In this document: positions 43,557 to 52,639 of the stretch, in pieces
Layout: each line of letters starts with the position of its first letter
Numbering within the stretch: the first letter of the stretch is position 1
Assembly: GCA_004551865.1 (NCBI GenBank)
Contig: SFPR01000001.1
Coordinates: 1 to 64,000, forward strand
Length of the DNA: 64,000 nucleotides
DNA from: Bacteroidales bacterium
GTDB lineage: Bacteria; Bacteroidota; Bacteroidia; Bacteroidales; P3
Direction of reading: 5' to 3'
Made by a program: the position numbers and the translations under genes
The notes under the pieces: model-generated
The model's input: the letters and a program-made list of their open reading frames with translations, nothing else
The model's database searches: none
What the model was told of the DNA's origin: nothing

Positions 43557-46500
43557 TATGGTTTGGAAAATCTTCACCGCCGAATAGACATTGCCGACTT
43601 GGTCGATTGTAAGTGAGAGTTTGTCGTCGCTCTGTTGCAAGGCACACAGGCGGGGATAGCACTGAACGTAGTGCAACAGCCTGCCGAAGAGTTCGCTCGA
43701 ATAGAACTCGCTCTGTTGGTCGGAGATGAAGCAGGCAGTCAGCTTGCCGCGTTTGAGGCTCAGTTTTTCGATTGCGAGTTTCTTTGCCAAGCGACGCAGT
43801 TTCACCACTTCAAATAGTTCACTTGTTTGTTTCGGCACTCTGCCAAAGCGGTCTGCAAGCTCGCTTTTGAGCTTCTCAACTTCAATGTCTTCTTCCATGT
43901 TGTCCAATCGCTTATAGACTTTGAGCCTTTCGACAATGTCGCTGATGTAGGTGTCGGGAATGAAAATTTCGAGGTCGGTTTCTATGGTGCAATTCTCGAC
44001 ATAAGAGCCGTCTTTGGTTACTTGGTCGGAGAACAGCTCCTTAAACTCGGTGGTTTTCAACTCGTGCATTGCTTCGTTGAGGATTTTTTGATATGCATCG
44101 AAGCCTATTTCGGTGATAAAGCCGCTCTGTTCTGCTCCCAAGATGTTTCCCGCTCCTCTTATGTCCAAGTCTCTCATTGCAATGGCAAATCCGCTTCCTA
44201 TTGCGGAAAATTCTTCTATTGCTCTCAGTCTTTTGGCAGCTTCGTCGCTCAACACACATTCGTCGGGTGCTATCAGGTAACAGAAAGCCTTCTTGTTGCT
44301 TCTGCCCACTCGTCCTCGTAGCTGGTGCAGGTCGCTCAGACCGTAGTTCTGTGCCTGATTGATGATGATGGTGTTGGCGTTTGGAATGTCCAATCCGTTC
44401 TCTACAATGGTTGTGGATACCAAAACATCGAACTCTCCTTCGATAAAGTCCATCATTATCTCCTCTAATTCTTCGCCTTTCATCTGTCCGTGGGCTGCAA
44501 CTACCCTTGCCATGGGAACAAGTTGGCGAATTAGCTCTGCCACCTCTTCTATGTTCTGCACTCGGTTGTGAACAAAATAGACTTGTCCCGAGCGTGAGAG
44601 TTCAAACATGATGACATCTCTTATCTTCTCGCGGTTGAAGGGGATTATTTCGGTGTTTACGGGTTGTCGGTTGGCAGGAGGAGTGTTGATTACGGAGAGG
44701 TCTCTTGCTCCCATGAGGGAGAATTGAAGTGTTCTCGGAATTGGGGTGGCTGTGAGGGTGAGAGTGTCTATGTTTACTTTGAGGGTTTTGAGCTTTTCTT
44801 TGACACTCACTCCGAACTTGTGTTCTTCGTCGATTATCAGCAACCCCAAGTCTTTGAAGTGTACGTCTTTGCTCAATATTCTGTGTGTTCCTATCAGTAC
44901 ATCTATTTTTCCGCTCTCCAAGTCTTTCAAAATCTCTTTTATCTCTTTGCGAGTGCGGAAGCGGTTGAGGTAATCGACCTTGCAGGCAAAGTGTTCCAAG
45001 CGTTCGGAAAACGATTTGTAGTGCTGAAATGCCAAAATCGTTGTGGGGACAAGCACAGCGACCTGCTTGCCGTCGCAGGCTGCTTTGAAGGCTGCCCGTA
45101 TTGCCACTTCGGTTTTTCCGAAGCCCACATCGCCACAAACAAGCCTGTCCATAGGACAAGAAGACTCCATGTCGTGTTTTACATCTCTTGTGGCTTTGTA
45201 TTGGTCCGGAGTGTCTTCGTAGAGAAAGGAGGCTTCCAATTCGTTTTGCAGATAGCTGTCGGGACTGAATGCAAAGCCTTTGCTCATCTTCCGTTTGGCA
45301 TAGAGGGCAATGAGTTCTTTTGCAATGTCTTTGACCTTGCTCTTTGTTTTGTTTTTTAGTTTTTGCCAAGCGGTTGAGCCGAGACGGTTGAGCTTTGGTT
45401 CTATTCCCTCTTTGCCGCAGTAGCGGCTTACCTTGTGCAGGGCGTGTATGGAGACGTAAAGTATATCGTTGTCCTTATAAACCAAGCGTATTGTCTCTTG
45501 TACTCTGCCGTTGTTGTTGATTTTTTCCAGTCCTCCGAACTTTCCCACTCCGTAATCAATATGAGTAACATAGTCGCCGGGCTTTAGGGTCATAAGGTCT
45601 TCCATTGTGAGACGCTCTCGCTGAGAAGAGTTGTCGTCGAGGCGGCTTGCGTGGAAGCGATTGAAGATTTGGTGGTCGGTAAACAAGAGTGTCTTGGTGG
45701 AGTGGTCGATAAATCCGCCTTGAAAGCCTGCTCTGATGAAGTGGAGGTTCAATATGTGGTCTTTTGGCTTGAACTCATCTATGATTTTCTCTATTCGGTC
45801 TTGCTGTTTGCGGTCGTTTACCCCTATGAAGCACTCGTATGACTGCTCAAACCACTTTTCTAATTCTTTTATCAGCAAGTCGAAGGAAGAATTGAACTGC
45901 ATCTGTCCCTCGCATTCAAGAGACAGAATGTAAGAATAGCGTTCCGGATATGCTGTTTCGCTATGGAGTATATCCACATTGGTGTTTTGGGTGAGCAGTG
46001 CTTCCATTTGCTCGCTGCTTGCAAAGATTGCTTCGTGTTCTTTGTTGAGCTGCTCTGCCGAGGCGAACTCTGCCGTGCAGCGTTTTCGTTCCTCTACCCA
46101 TATAATGGTATCTTGGGGCAGGTAGTCGGTAAGGGCGACTTTTTCGGTGAGGGTTTGTGTTGAGGAATTGTCGGCAAGGATTGTGATTTGGTCTTTTATT
46201 TCGATTGAAAGCTGAGAGGCAATATCAAAAGTCCTTATGCTATCGACTTGGTCGCCGAACACCTCGATGCGGAAAGGCTGTTGTGAGGCAAAGGAATAGA
46301 CGTCTATTATGCCTCCGCGAAGAGAAAACTGCCCTGCATCGTACACTTGTGAAACTCTCTCAAAGCCGTAGTCGTCCAATTTGTCGATAAATTCATCAAT
46401 GTCGAGCGTATCGCCTGTTCGGACGCTTATCATCTTGGAGTGAAGGGTGCGAGAGGCAACGACCTTTTCGCTTACTGCCTGAGGATAGGAGACAATCACT

Positions 46501-46871
46501 CTCGCCTTGTGGGATATGAGCTTTTGCAGAGCCATGTTTCGCAAAACAACATTGGCGTTTTGTATGCTTGAAACATCGTCTTGGTGTGTGTATGAGGCAG
46601 GATAGAAAACGATGTCCTTGTCTTCTTGAGGCGTGTCGGTAGTGTCGAAGAACAACTCCAAGTCGTTGTAGAAATAAACAGCTCTCTGCTTGTCGGCAAA
46701 CAAGAAAAGATGAACTCTGTCTTCGGTTTTGTTTATGCAACCTGTGGCAAACAAGCCCAAGGACGATGCTTTCAGACCACAGAGTGCCAAGTTGCGATTT
46801 GGCAACAACAATTCTTTCGCAAAAGAGTTTACTTTCTCCGAATTTGCGAACCTTTCAATCAATTCCTTCAT
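43542..46871 (-). CDS. mfd: Transcription-repair coupling factor
   Basis: Mfd is a DNA translocase that removes stalled RNA polymerase and recruits UvrA. At 1109 aa it has near-normal length. It shows UvrB-like N-terminal domains (SFASQQPFRIEVFGDQVDSI), the RNAP-interaction domain (LKPGDYVTHIDYGVGKFGGLE), and the RecG-like motor with Walker A CGDVGFGKTEVAIRAAFKA, DEEH box (LLIIDEEHKFG), TLTATPIPRTL and the motif ADxxxxHQLRGRVGRS. The C-terminal TRCF domain (VTKDGSYVENCTIETDLEIFIPDTYI) is present. With uvrA in this window it represents the local transcription-coupled repair genes. The last five codons and stop form one copy of a 19-bp direct repeat. Confidence 0.96.
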   Translation of the reverse strand: MKELIERFANSEKVNSFAKELLLPNRNLALCGLKASSLGLFATGCINKTEDRVHLFLFADKQRAVYFYNDLELFFDTTDTPQEDKDIVFYPASYTHQDDVSSIQNANVVLRNMALQKLISHKARVIVSYPQAVSEKVVASRTLHSKMISVRTGDTLDIDEFIDKLDDYGFERVSQVYDAGQFSLRGGIIDVYSFASQQPFRIEVFGDQVDSIRTFDIASQLSIEIKDQITILADNSSTQTLTEKVALTDYLPQDTIIWVEERKRCTAEFASAEQLNKEHEAIFASSEQMEALLTQNTNVDILHSETAYPERYSYILSLECEGQMQFNSSFDLLIKELEKWFEQSYECFIGVNDRKQQDRIEKIIDEFKPKDHILNLHFIRAGFQGGFIDHSTKTLLFTDHQIFNRFHASRLDDNSSQRERLTMEDLMTLKPGDYVTHIDYGVGKFGGLEKINNNGRVQETIRLVYKDNDILYVSIHALHKVSRYCGKEGIEPKLNRLGSTAWQKLKNKTKSKVKDIAKELIALYAKRKMSKGFAFSPDSYLQNELEASFLYEDTPDQYKATRDVKHDMESSCPMDRLVCGDVGFGKTEVAIRAAFKAACDGKQVAVLVPTTILAFQHYKSFSERLEHFACKVDYLNRFRTRKEIKEILKDLESGKIDVLIGTHRILSKDVHFKDLGLLIIDEEHKFGVSVKEKLKTLKVNIDTLTLTATPIPRTLQFSLMGARDLSVINTPPANRQPVNTEIIPFNREKIRDVIMFELSRSGQVYFVHNRVQNIEEVAELIRQLVPMARVVAAHGQMKGEELEEIMMDFIEGEFDVLVSTTIVENGLDIPNANTIIINQAQNYGLSDLHQLRGRVGRSNKKAFCYLIAPDECVLSDEAAKRLRAIEEFSAIGSGFAIAMRDLDIRGAGNILGAEQSGFITEIGFDAYQKILNEAMHELKTTEFKELFSDQVTKDGSYVENCTIETDLEIFIPDTYISDIVERLKVYKRLDNMEEDIEVEKLKSELADRFGRVPKQTSELFEVVKLRRLAKKLAIEKLSLKRGKLTACFISDQQSEFYSSELFGRLLHYVQCYPRLCALQQSDDKLSLTIDQVGNVYSAVKIFQTIIQQG

Positions 46872-46982
46872 GTTGCAAAATTACTGACAAATCGCAAAAC
46901 ACAGCATGAAACGAGGGCTTAAAACAACTCTTTTGCTGTTTTGATTGTCTTTTTTTGGGAATGTTGAGGCGTGCTTTGGGGT

Positions 46983-48065
46983 TTAGCTTTTTACGTCTAA
47001 GGCTTTCCTCAGACCGCTTCCCAAACAGATGAACGCCAAGACCAAAAGCATGATTGCAATTCCGGGGATTATTGCCATGTAGGCAGCATCCAAGATGATG
47101 TATCCGTAGTTTTCTTTTATCATGCTGCCCCATGAGGGCATAGGAGGTTGAACTCCAAGTCCGAGAAAGCTCAATCCGGCTTCTTGCAAGATTGCCGTGG
47201 CAAAGTTGGACGCCGTTATGACACTTATTGCTCCCACAACATTGGGAAGAATTTGCCGTGTGATTATCTTGAAGTTGCTCTGCCCTATGGCTTTTGAGGC
47301 TTCGACAAACTCTTTTTCTTTTAGAGACTTGACTTGTCCGCGAACCATTCGGGCAATATCGACCCACATCGTCAGCCCTACCGCAACAAAGACCTGCCAA
47401 AAGCCTTTGCCGAGAGCAAAAGTGATTGCAACGACCAACAAAACGGTGGGAACAGACCACACAACGTTGATAAGCCACATGATAATGTTGTCTGCCTTTC
47501 CTCCATAGTAGCCTGCAACAGCTCCGAGGCTCACTCCTATAAAAATAGCTATCAATACCGAAATCAGACCTACCGAAAGGGAAATACGAGTGCCGACAAT
47601 GAGCTGAGAAAGCATATCTCTGCCATATCTGTCTGTGCCGAGAAGGTAGGTGCGTTGAACAATCCGATAATCACTTCCGTAAGGCAGGGATATGACTTCG
47701 CCACAGTTGGGATTGTCTCCCGTATATAGTTCAAACATCTGTTTGTCGCCTTGTTTCCATGTGCGATATATTGGTTGGGAAATGTGCTGTGAGGGTTTGC
47801 CGAAGAGTATGCGTTCAAACAGGTTTACTTTTGGAGTATCGGCATTGGGAGTTTGTAGCATACTTACCTTAAATCCGGGCTTCTTTACGGCAATTTCGAG
47901 GTGCTGTTCGTTGGCGTATGGAGTGCTGTCGGGGCAGATGAGGTAGGCAAACACCGCACAAAAGGCAAACAAGCCGATAAGGCAGATGCTTATCAGCGAA
48001 AGAGGGTCTTTGAGCAGCTTGTGCCACAGGCTCTCAGAGCAGTCCGAGTGTGAGTTTCGCTTCAT
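46983..48065 (-). CDS. Peptide-type ABC transporter permease (OppC/DppC-like)
   Basis: The 360-aa inner-membrane protein has an N-terminal helix (LSLISICLIGLFAFCAVFAY), a long periplasmic segment of about 110 residues, and the BPD permease domain. Markers are GTDRYGRDMLSQLIVGTRISL, the EAA loop EFVEASKAIGQSNFKIITRQILPN, and GLSFLGLGVQPPMPSWG. It would carry di- or oligopeptides or similar solutes with an OppB partner, ATPases and a binding protein; none of these is adjacent. Its start overlaps the sufT-like gene by 32 bp. It is the last gene of the six-gene minus-strand group starting at tgt. Confidence 0.88.
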   Translation of the reverse strand: MKRNSHSDCSESLWHKLLKDPLSLISICLIGLFAFCAVFAYLICPDSTPYANEQHLEIAVKKPGFKVSMLQTPNADTPKVNLFERILFGKPSQHISQPIYRTWKQGDKQMFELYTGDNPNCGEVISLPYGSDYRIVQRTYLLGTDRYGRDMLSQLIVGTRISLSVGLISVLIAIFIGVSLGAVAGYYGGKADNIIMWLINVVWSVPTVLLVVAITFALGKGFWQVFVAVGLTMWVDIARMVRGQVKSLKEKEFVEASKAIGQSNFKIITRQILPNVVGAISVITASNFATAILQEAGLSFLGLGVQPPMPSWGSMIKENYGYIILDAAYMAIIPGIAIMLLVLAFICLGSGLRKALDVKS

Positions 48066-48348
48066 CGCTCAGCTTGTCGGGCGTCCATGCCGGTTCAAAA
48101 GTCAGTCTGACTTGTACGTTGTTTACTCCCTCGGTCTGTTTCACCGCCTGCTCCACGTCCAAAGGAAGATTTTCTGCAACGGGACAGTTGGGAGCGGTGA
48201 GTGTCATCTCGATAAGAACGTCGTTATTGTCGTCTATGTCTATCAGATAAATCAATCCCAACGAGTAAATATCCACCGGAATTTCGGGGTCGTGGATTGT
48301 CTTCAACACTTGTATTATTCGGTCTTTTAATATCTCTTTTTGGTCCAT
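48034..48348 (-). CDS. SufT/MIP18-family iron-sulfur assembly protein (DUF59)
   Basis: The 104-aa protein matches the DUF59 family. It has KTIHDPEIPVDIYSLGLIY at the N-terminus, and TLTAPNCPVAENLP with the conserved reactive Cys. The C-terminus RLTFEPAWTPDKLSDEAK is the family end. Members help load Fe-S clusters onto apoproteins in the cytosol. It stands 3 bp after sufE, and together they suggest an Fe-S maturation function in this operon. Confidence 0.92.
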   Translation of the reverse strand: MDQKEILKDRIIQVLKTIHDPEIPVDIYSLGLIYLIDIDDNNDVLIEMTLTAPNCPVAENLPLDVEQAVKQTEGVNNVQVRLTFEPAWTPDKLSDEAKLTLGLL

Positions 48349-48351
48349 TGG

Positions 48352-48780
48352 TTATTGGTTTTGTTTGATCGAAAAGGCAAAAGCGTACAACTTTATTTGT
48401 TTAATCATGCTCAAAAGTCCGTTTGAGCGAGAAGGAGAGAGGTGTGAACTCAACCCTATGACATCAATGAACTTTAAGTCGGCTTTGTACACATCTTCGG
48501 GCTTCTGATGGTTGAACACTCTCAAAAGAAGAGCGATTATTCCTTTGGTTATCACTGCATCGCTGTCGGCTTTTATGTCCATGACATCTCCCGACATTTT
48601 TGCACTTACCCATACTTTCGATTGGCAACCCTTGATGAGGTTTTTTTCAACCTTGTCTTTTTCATCTATCATCGGACAATCGTTTCCCAACTCGATGATG
48701 TAAGCATATTTATCCATCCATTCGTCAAAGTTTGAGAACTCTTCGATGATTTGCTGTTCTATTTCCTCTATCGTGTTCAT
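48352..48780 (-). CDS. sufE: SufE-family cysteine desulfuration protein
   Basis: The 142-aa protein stimulates cysteine desulfurase SufS by accepting sulfur on Cys51 or its equivalent. Here that site reads LIKGCQSKVWV. Further markers are the helix EIEQQIIEEFSNFDEWMDKYAYIIELG and the C-terminal SSHLSPSRSNGLLSMIKQIK. The start at 48780 is fixed by an ATGA overlap with the stop of the GH3 gene upstream; a longer in-frame extension to 48879 lies inside that gene. The downstream gene is a DUF59 protein. Confidence 0.93.
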   Translation of the reverse strand: MNTIEEIEQQIIEEFSNFDEWMDKYAYIIELGNDCPMIDEKDKVEKNLIKGCQSKVWVSAKMSGDVMDIKADSDAVITKGIIALLLRVFNHQKPEDVYKADLKFIDVIGLSSHLSPSRSNGLLSMIKQIKLYAFAFSIKQNQ

Positions 48781-50279
48781 TGTTCTATGATTTTTAATAT
48801 CTCGTCTATGTATTCTCTGTCGTTTGAAAGTCGAGGCACTTTGTGCTGTCCTCCGAGCTTGCCCCTGCTTTTGAGCCACAGGTAGAACGTGTCGGGTTTT
48901 GCTTTTATGATTTGAGGTCGTTGCAAAACCAAGTCTTTGTAACGTTTTGCCTCATAGTCGGAATTGACGCTTTGAAGCGCTTTGTCAAACAGGTCGGTGA
49001 ATTGCTCCATGTCCTCAGGCTCTTTTTCAAATTCCATTACCCACTGGTGAAAAGTGCTGTTGTGTTTGTTGTCAAACAAAGGGGCAGCAGTATATTCGTT
49101 CACACTCGAATTTGTTTGGTTGCAGGCAATCTCCAAAGCCTTGATTGCATTATCGACAATCACCTCTTCGCCACAGGCATTGATGAAGTTCTTTGTTCTT
49201 CCCGTAATCTTAAATCTGAAAGGTGTCTTTTCGGTAAACATAATCGTGTCTCCAATCATATATCTCCACAATCCGGCATTGGTGGTAATGAGCATTGCAT
49301 AGTTTTTCCCAACTTCGACCTCCGACAGATTGACTGCTCGGGCGTTGCTGCTGCCGACTTGTTCAACAGGAAGGAACTCATAATAAATCCCACTGTCCAA
49401 AAGAAGCAGCATGCTGTCCAAATCGCTGCGGTCTTGCAAGCCGAAGAAACCCTCAGAGGCGTTGTAGGTCTCCATATAGTTCATTTTGTCGGGAAGCATT
49501 TGCTCAAATTGTTTTCTGTATGGGGCAAAGCTCACTCCGCCATGGAAATATACTTCTATGTTTTGCCAAATCTCTCCGATTGTTTTGCCCGTTTGTTCTT
49601 CTACTTTTTTGAGAAGAACCATCATCCACGAAGGAACACCCGACAGACTGACCACATTTGAAGAGATGACAGAGCTTACCATCTTTTCTAATTTGCTTTC
49701 CCACTCGGGCATCAGGGCTATTTCCTTTTTTGGAACGCGATAAAGCTCTGCCCAAAAAGGAAGATTGTCAATTAAAATTGCAGATACATCTCCGCAGAAT
49801 ATGTCGTTGTTGTATTCGTTCTCTTGTCTCGAACCGCCAAGAGCAAGATTCATTCCCGAAAATACTTTTGTGTCGGGGTGATTGTTGCAATACATGGCAA
49901 GCATATCTTTGCCTGCCTTGTAGTGGCAGTCGTTTAAGCACTCCTCACTTACGGGAATAAACTTCGATTTTGTGGAGGTGGTACCCGAAGACTTGGAAAA
50001 CCATTTGATTTGAGAAGCCCACAGCACATTATCTTCCCCTTTTCTTATTCTGTCAAAGAAAGGTAAAAGGCTATTGTAGTCGTTTATTGGTACTCTTTGA
50101 GCGAAGTCTTGCCAGCTTGTTATTGATTTGTAGTCGTAGTACCTGCCCCAAATTGTATTTTTGGCACTGTCGATAAGATCTATCAACAATGCATCTTGCA
50201 CTTCAATAGGATGACGCATATAGTTCTCTATTTGAGGAATGCGTTTGCTCATCACTTTGCTCATCACTTCGTTTATCAT
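48777..50279 (-). CDS. GH3-family acyl-adenylate-forming protein
   Basis: The 500-aa protein belongs to the GH3 superfamily, named for plant auxin-amino acid ligases. It shows the P-loop-like SKSSGTTSTKSKFIPVS, YNASEGFFGLQ and YMIGDTIMF, with a C-terminal cap ending KLGGQHKVPRLSND. GH3 proteins adenylate a carboxylic acid and conjugate it to an amine or thiol. The bacterial substrate is not known. It is in an operon with lptF/G upstream (11 bp) and sufE downstream (4-bp overlap). Confidence 0.9.
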   Translation of the reverse strand: MINEVMSKVMSKRIPQIENYMRHPIEVQDALLIDLIDSAKNTIWGRYYDYKSITSWQDFAQRVPINDYNSLLPFFDRIRKGEDNVLWASQIKWFSKSSGTTSTKSKFIPVSEECLNDCHYKAGKDMLAMYCNNHPDTKVFSGMNLALGGSRQENEYNNDIFCGDVSAILIDNLPFWAELYRVPKKEIALMPEWESKLEKMVSSVISSNVVSLSGVPSWMMVLLKKVEEQTGKTIGEIWQNIEVYFHGGVSFAPYRKQFEQMLPDKMNYMETYNASEGFFGLQDRSDLDSMLLLLDSGIYYEFLPVEQVGSSNARAVNLSEVEVGKNYAMLITTNAGLWRYMIGDTIMFTEKTPFRFKITGRTKNFINACGEEVIVDNAIKALEIACNQTNSSVNEYTAAPLFDNKHNSTFHQWVMEFEKEPEDMEQFTDLFDKALQSVNSDYEAKRYKDLVLQRPQIIKAKPDTFYLWLKSRGKLGGQHKVPRLSNDREYIDEILKIIEQ

Positions 50280-50290
50280 TTCCGTTTTGC

Positions 50291-51397
50291 TTATTTTGGA
50301 GCTTTTGCAACCAACACTGCCGCAATTATTCCGTACACAACCAAGGGTAAAGATACCGCAACAGCTGCAGGCATATTTGCATTGGTGGCAAAAACTTGTG
50401 TCATCTTCATTATCATTATCAGGCTGAACGCAAGCATTATTCCTATTGCAAGATTAAGTCCCATTCCTCCTTTTTTCTTTTCGCTGCACAACGATACACC
50501 TATTACTGTCAGAATGATATATGCCAAAGGGTTTATCAGCCTTTGGTATTTCTCTACTTGCAATTTGGTAACAATGTTGCTTCCTCTCATGGTTTCTCTT
50601 TCTATAGCTTCGTTCAGCTGTTTGTAATCCAACACTTCGGTTTTGATTTGGTTGATGTTGAAGTCGTTGGGCAGCAAACCTATATTGATATACTTTTGTT
50701 CACCTTGCTCTATTGTTTCTTTTAATCCGTCTATGTTCCTGATGAAGTAGTTCTCCATCTTCCACATTTTTCTGATAGAATCGTAAACTATGGTTTCGGA
50801 ATGTATTTTTTGGACGATTTGTTTGTCTTTGAACTTCTCTTGTGTGAACTTATAGCCGGTTACAAGGGCATTGTTGTAACGTTGAACATAGACTTGGGTG
50901 TCTTTGGAGGTCTGAATGTGAATGTTGTAAAACTGATTGTGGTAAGGATTGCGGTAATATGTCTTTTCAAATTCCAACTTGGGAACGTTGGCATTAGGAA
51001 CTAATACATTGCCAAGCCACAAATTGATAAGGGCAACAAAGAAAGCACAAATCAAAAAGGGTCTCATGAACCTTCGGAAACTGATTCCGCTGCTCAAAAC
51101 GGCAATCGTTTCACTTCTTCCGGTGAGCTGTGAACAGATAAAGACGACCGAAATGAAAAAGAAGAGATAGCCGAACATATTTACAAAGTGAGGGATAAAG
51201 TTAATGTAGTAATCAAATATCAAACCCTTGATTGGAGCTTGATTGGAGATGAAGTCGTCCAATTTTTCCGACAAGTCAAAAACGATGATTATCATGCTGA
51301 TTAAGCCGATTGCGATGAAGAATGTCGCAAGCAGTTTCTTCATGATATAAATGTCCAATATGTTGGCAGCAATGTACTTTTTCTTTCTCCAAGCCAT
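50291..51397 (-). CDS. LPS export permease LptF/LptG family (YjgP/YjgQ)
   Basis: The 368-aa inner-membrane protein begins with the family start LDIYIMKKLLATFFIAIGL. It has three helices before and three after a large periplasmic beta-jellyroll domain (residues about 135-270). The C-terminal helices around YQRLINPLAYIILTVIGVSL are characteristic. LptF and LptG pull LPS from the inner membrane to the LptCA bridge using LptB. Whether this is LptF or LptG cannot be told from one gene. It sits 11 bp after tgt, a neighbourhood common in Bacteroidetes. Confidence 0.9.
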   Translation of the reverse strand: MAWRKKKYIAANILDIYIMKKLLATFFIAIGLISMIIIVFDLSEKLDDFISNQAPIKGLIFDYYINFIPHFVNMFGYLFFFISVVFICSQLTGRSETIAVLSSGISFRRFMRPFLICAFFVALINLWLGNVLVPNANVPKLEFEKTYYRNPYHNQFYNIHIQTSKDTQVYVQRYNNALVTGYKFTQEKFKDKQIVQKIHSETIVYDSIRKMWKMENYFIRNIDGLKETIEQGEQKYINIGLLPNDFNINQIKTEVLDYKQLNEAIERETMRGSNIVTKLQVEKYQRLINPLAYIILTVIGVSLCSEKKKGGMGLNLAIGIMLAFSLIMIMKMTQVFATNANMPAAVAVSLPLVVYGIIAAVLVAKAPK

Positions 51398-51408
51398 CGT
51401 TTCTGAGC

Positions 51409-52539
51409 TTATAGTCTTCTTGACAATTTCTCAACCATCAGAGTTTTCCACTTCAAAAAGTCTCCCTCTATGATATGTTCCCGAGCCTGCCTTACAAGTT
51501 CAAGATAAAACGCAAGATTGTGAATGCTTGCAATCTGCAAGGCGAGGATTTCTCCCGATATGAAAAGATGTCTGAGGTATGCTTTGGAGTAAATCTTATC
51601 TACATCGGCAGTTCCGTTTTCGTCAAGAGGCGAAAAGTCTCTCTTCCATTTCTCGTTTCTCATGTTCATAACCCCTTCGGAGGTGAACAACATTGCGTTT
51701 CGTCCATTTCTGGTAGGCATAACACAGTCGAACATATCCACTCCTCTTTCTATACACTCCAACAGATTTATCGGAGTGCCTACACCCATGAGATAACGTG
51801 GTTTGTCTTTTGGTAGTATATCGCAACACAATTCGGTAAGTTCATACATCTTATCGACAGGTTCGCCAACCGACAATCCGCCTATTGCATTGCCTTGGCA
51901 GTCAAAAGAAGCCACATATTCACAACTTTTTTTCCTCAAATCGGGATAAACACTTCCTTGAACAATGGGAAACAAAGTCTGACTGTATCCATACTCGCAC
52001 TCGGTTTGAGCAAATTGTTTTACACATCTTTCGAGCCAGCGATTGGTCAAATCCAAGGATTTCTTGGCGTAAGAGTACTCGCAGGGATACGGAGTACACT
52101 CATCGAAAGCCATTATGATGTCTGCACCGAGCGTTCGCTGAATATCCATCACTCTTTCGGGAGTAAAGATATGTTTGGAGCCGTCAATGTGGGAACGAAA
52201 CACGCAACCCTCTTCTGTTATCTTGCGTCTGTCGCCCAAAGAATAGACTTGGAAGCCTCCACTGTCGGTAAGCATGGGTTTGTTCCACGAATTGAACTTT
52301 TGAATGCCCTCTGCCTGACGAATGACATCCAATCCCGGACGCAAATATAAGTGATATGTGTTTCCAAGTATTATTTGTGCATGGATTTGTGTTTCCAATT
52401 CGTCCCTATGAACGGCTTTTACCGAGCCGATTGTGCCGACGGGCATAAAAATAGGAGTTTCTATTTTACCATGGTCGGTTTGAATTTCTCCTGCTCGAGC
52501 CTTGCAATCTTTTGAATTTGAGAGTAATTTGAATTTCAT
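51409..52539 (-). CDS. tgt: tRNA-guanine transglycosylase (queuosine synthesis)
   Basis: The 376-aa enzyme exchanges G34 for preQ1 in tRNAs for Asp, Asn, His and Tyr. Motifs are ETPIFMPVGTIGSVKAV, MLTDSGGFQVYSLGD with the catalytic Asp, and FDCVMPTRNGRNAMLFT with the second Asp. The usual zinc site is C-x-C-x2-C followed by His about 26 residues later. Here the three-Cys segment reads ENGTADVDKIYSKAYLRHL, without Cys, while IASIHNLAFY keeps the His. This may be a lineage-typical zinc-free variant. It starts the six-gene operon. Confidence 0.95.
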   Translation of the reverse strand: MKFKLLSNSKDCKARAGEIQTDHGKIETPIFMPVGTIGSVKAVHRDELETQIHAQIILGNTYHLYLRPGLDVIRQAEGIQKFNSWNKPMLTDSGGFQVYSLGDRRKITEEGCVFRSHIDGSKHIFTPERVMDIQRTLGADIIMAFDECTPYPCEYSYAKKSLDLTNRWLERCVKQFAQTECEYGYSQTLFPIVQGSVYPDLRKKSCEYVASFDCQGNAIGGLSVGEPVDKMYELTELCCDILPKDKPRYLMGVGTPINLLECIERGVDMFDCVMPTRNGRNAMLFTSEGVMNMRNEKWKRDFSPLDENGTADVDKIYSKAYLRHLFISGEILALQIASIHNLAFYLELVRQAREHIIEGDFLKWKTLMVEKLSRRL

Positions 52540-52639
52540 CTTCGAGTTATCAACAAAAAGAGTTTATAATTTCTTTGTACAAAGGTAGTGCTAAAAGTCG
52601 AATAAAGGATATTTTTGCCTCAAAAAATCGAATAAAGAG

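Noticed and set aside
44602..45369. 255-aa minus-strand ORF in another frame of mfd
   Set aside because: It is extremely rich in Arg, His and Gln, and the correct mfd frame covers the same bases.
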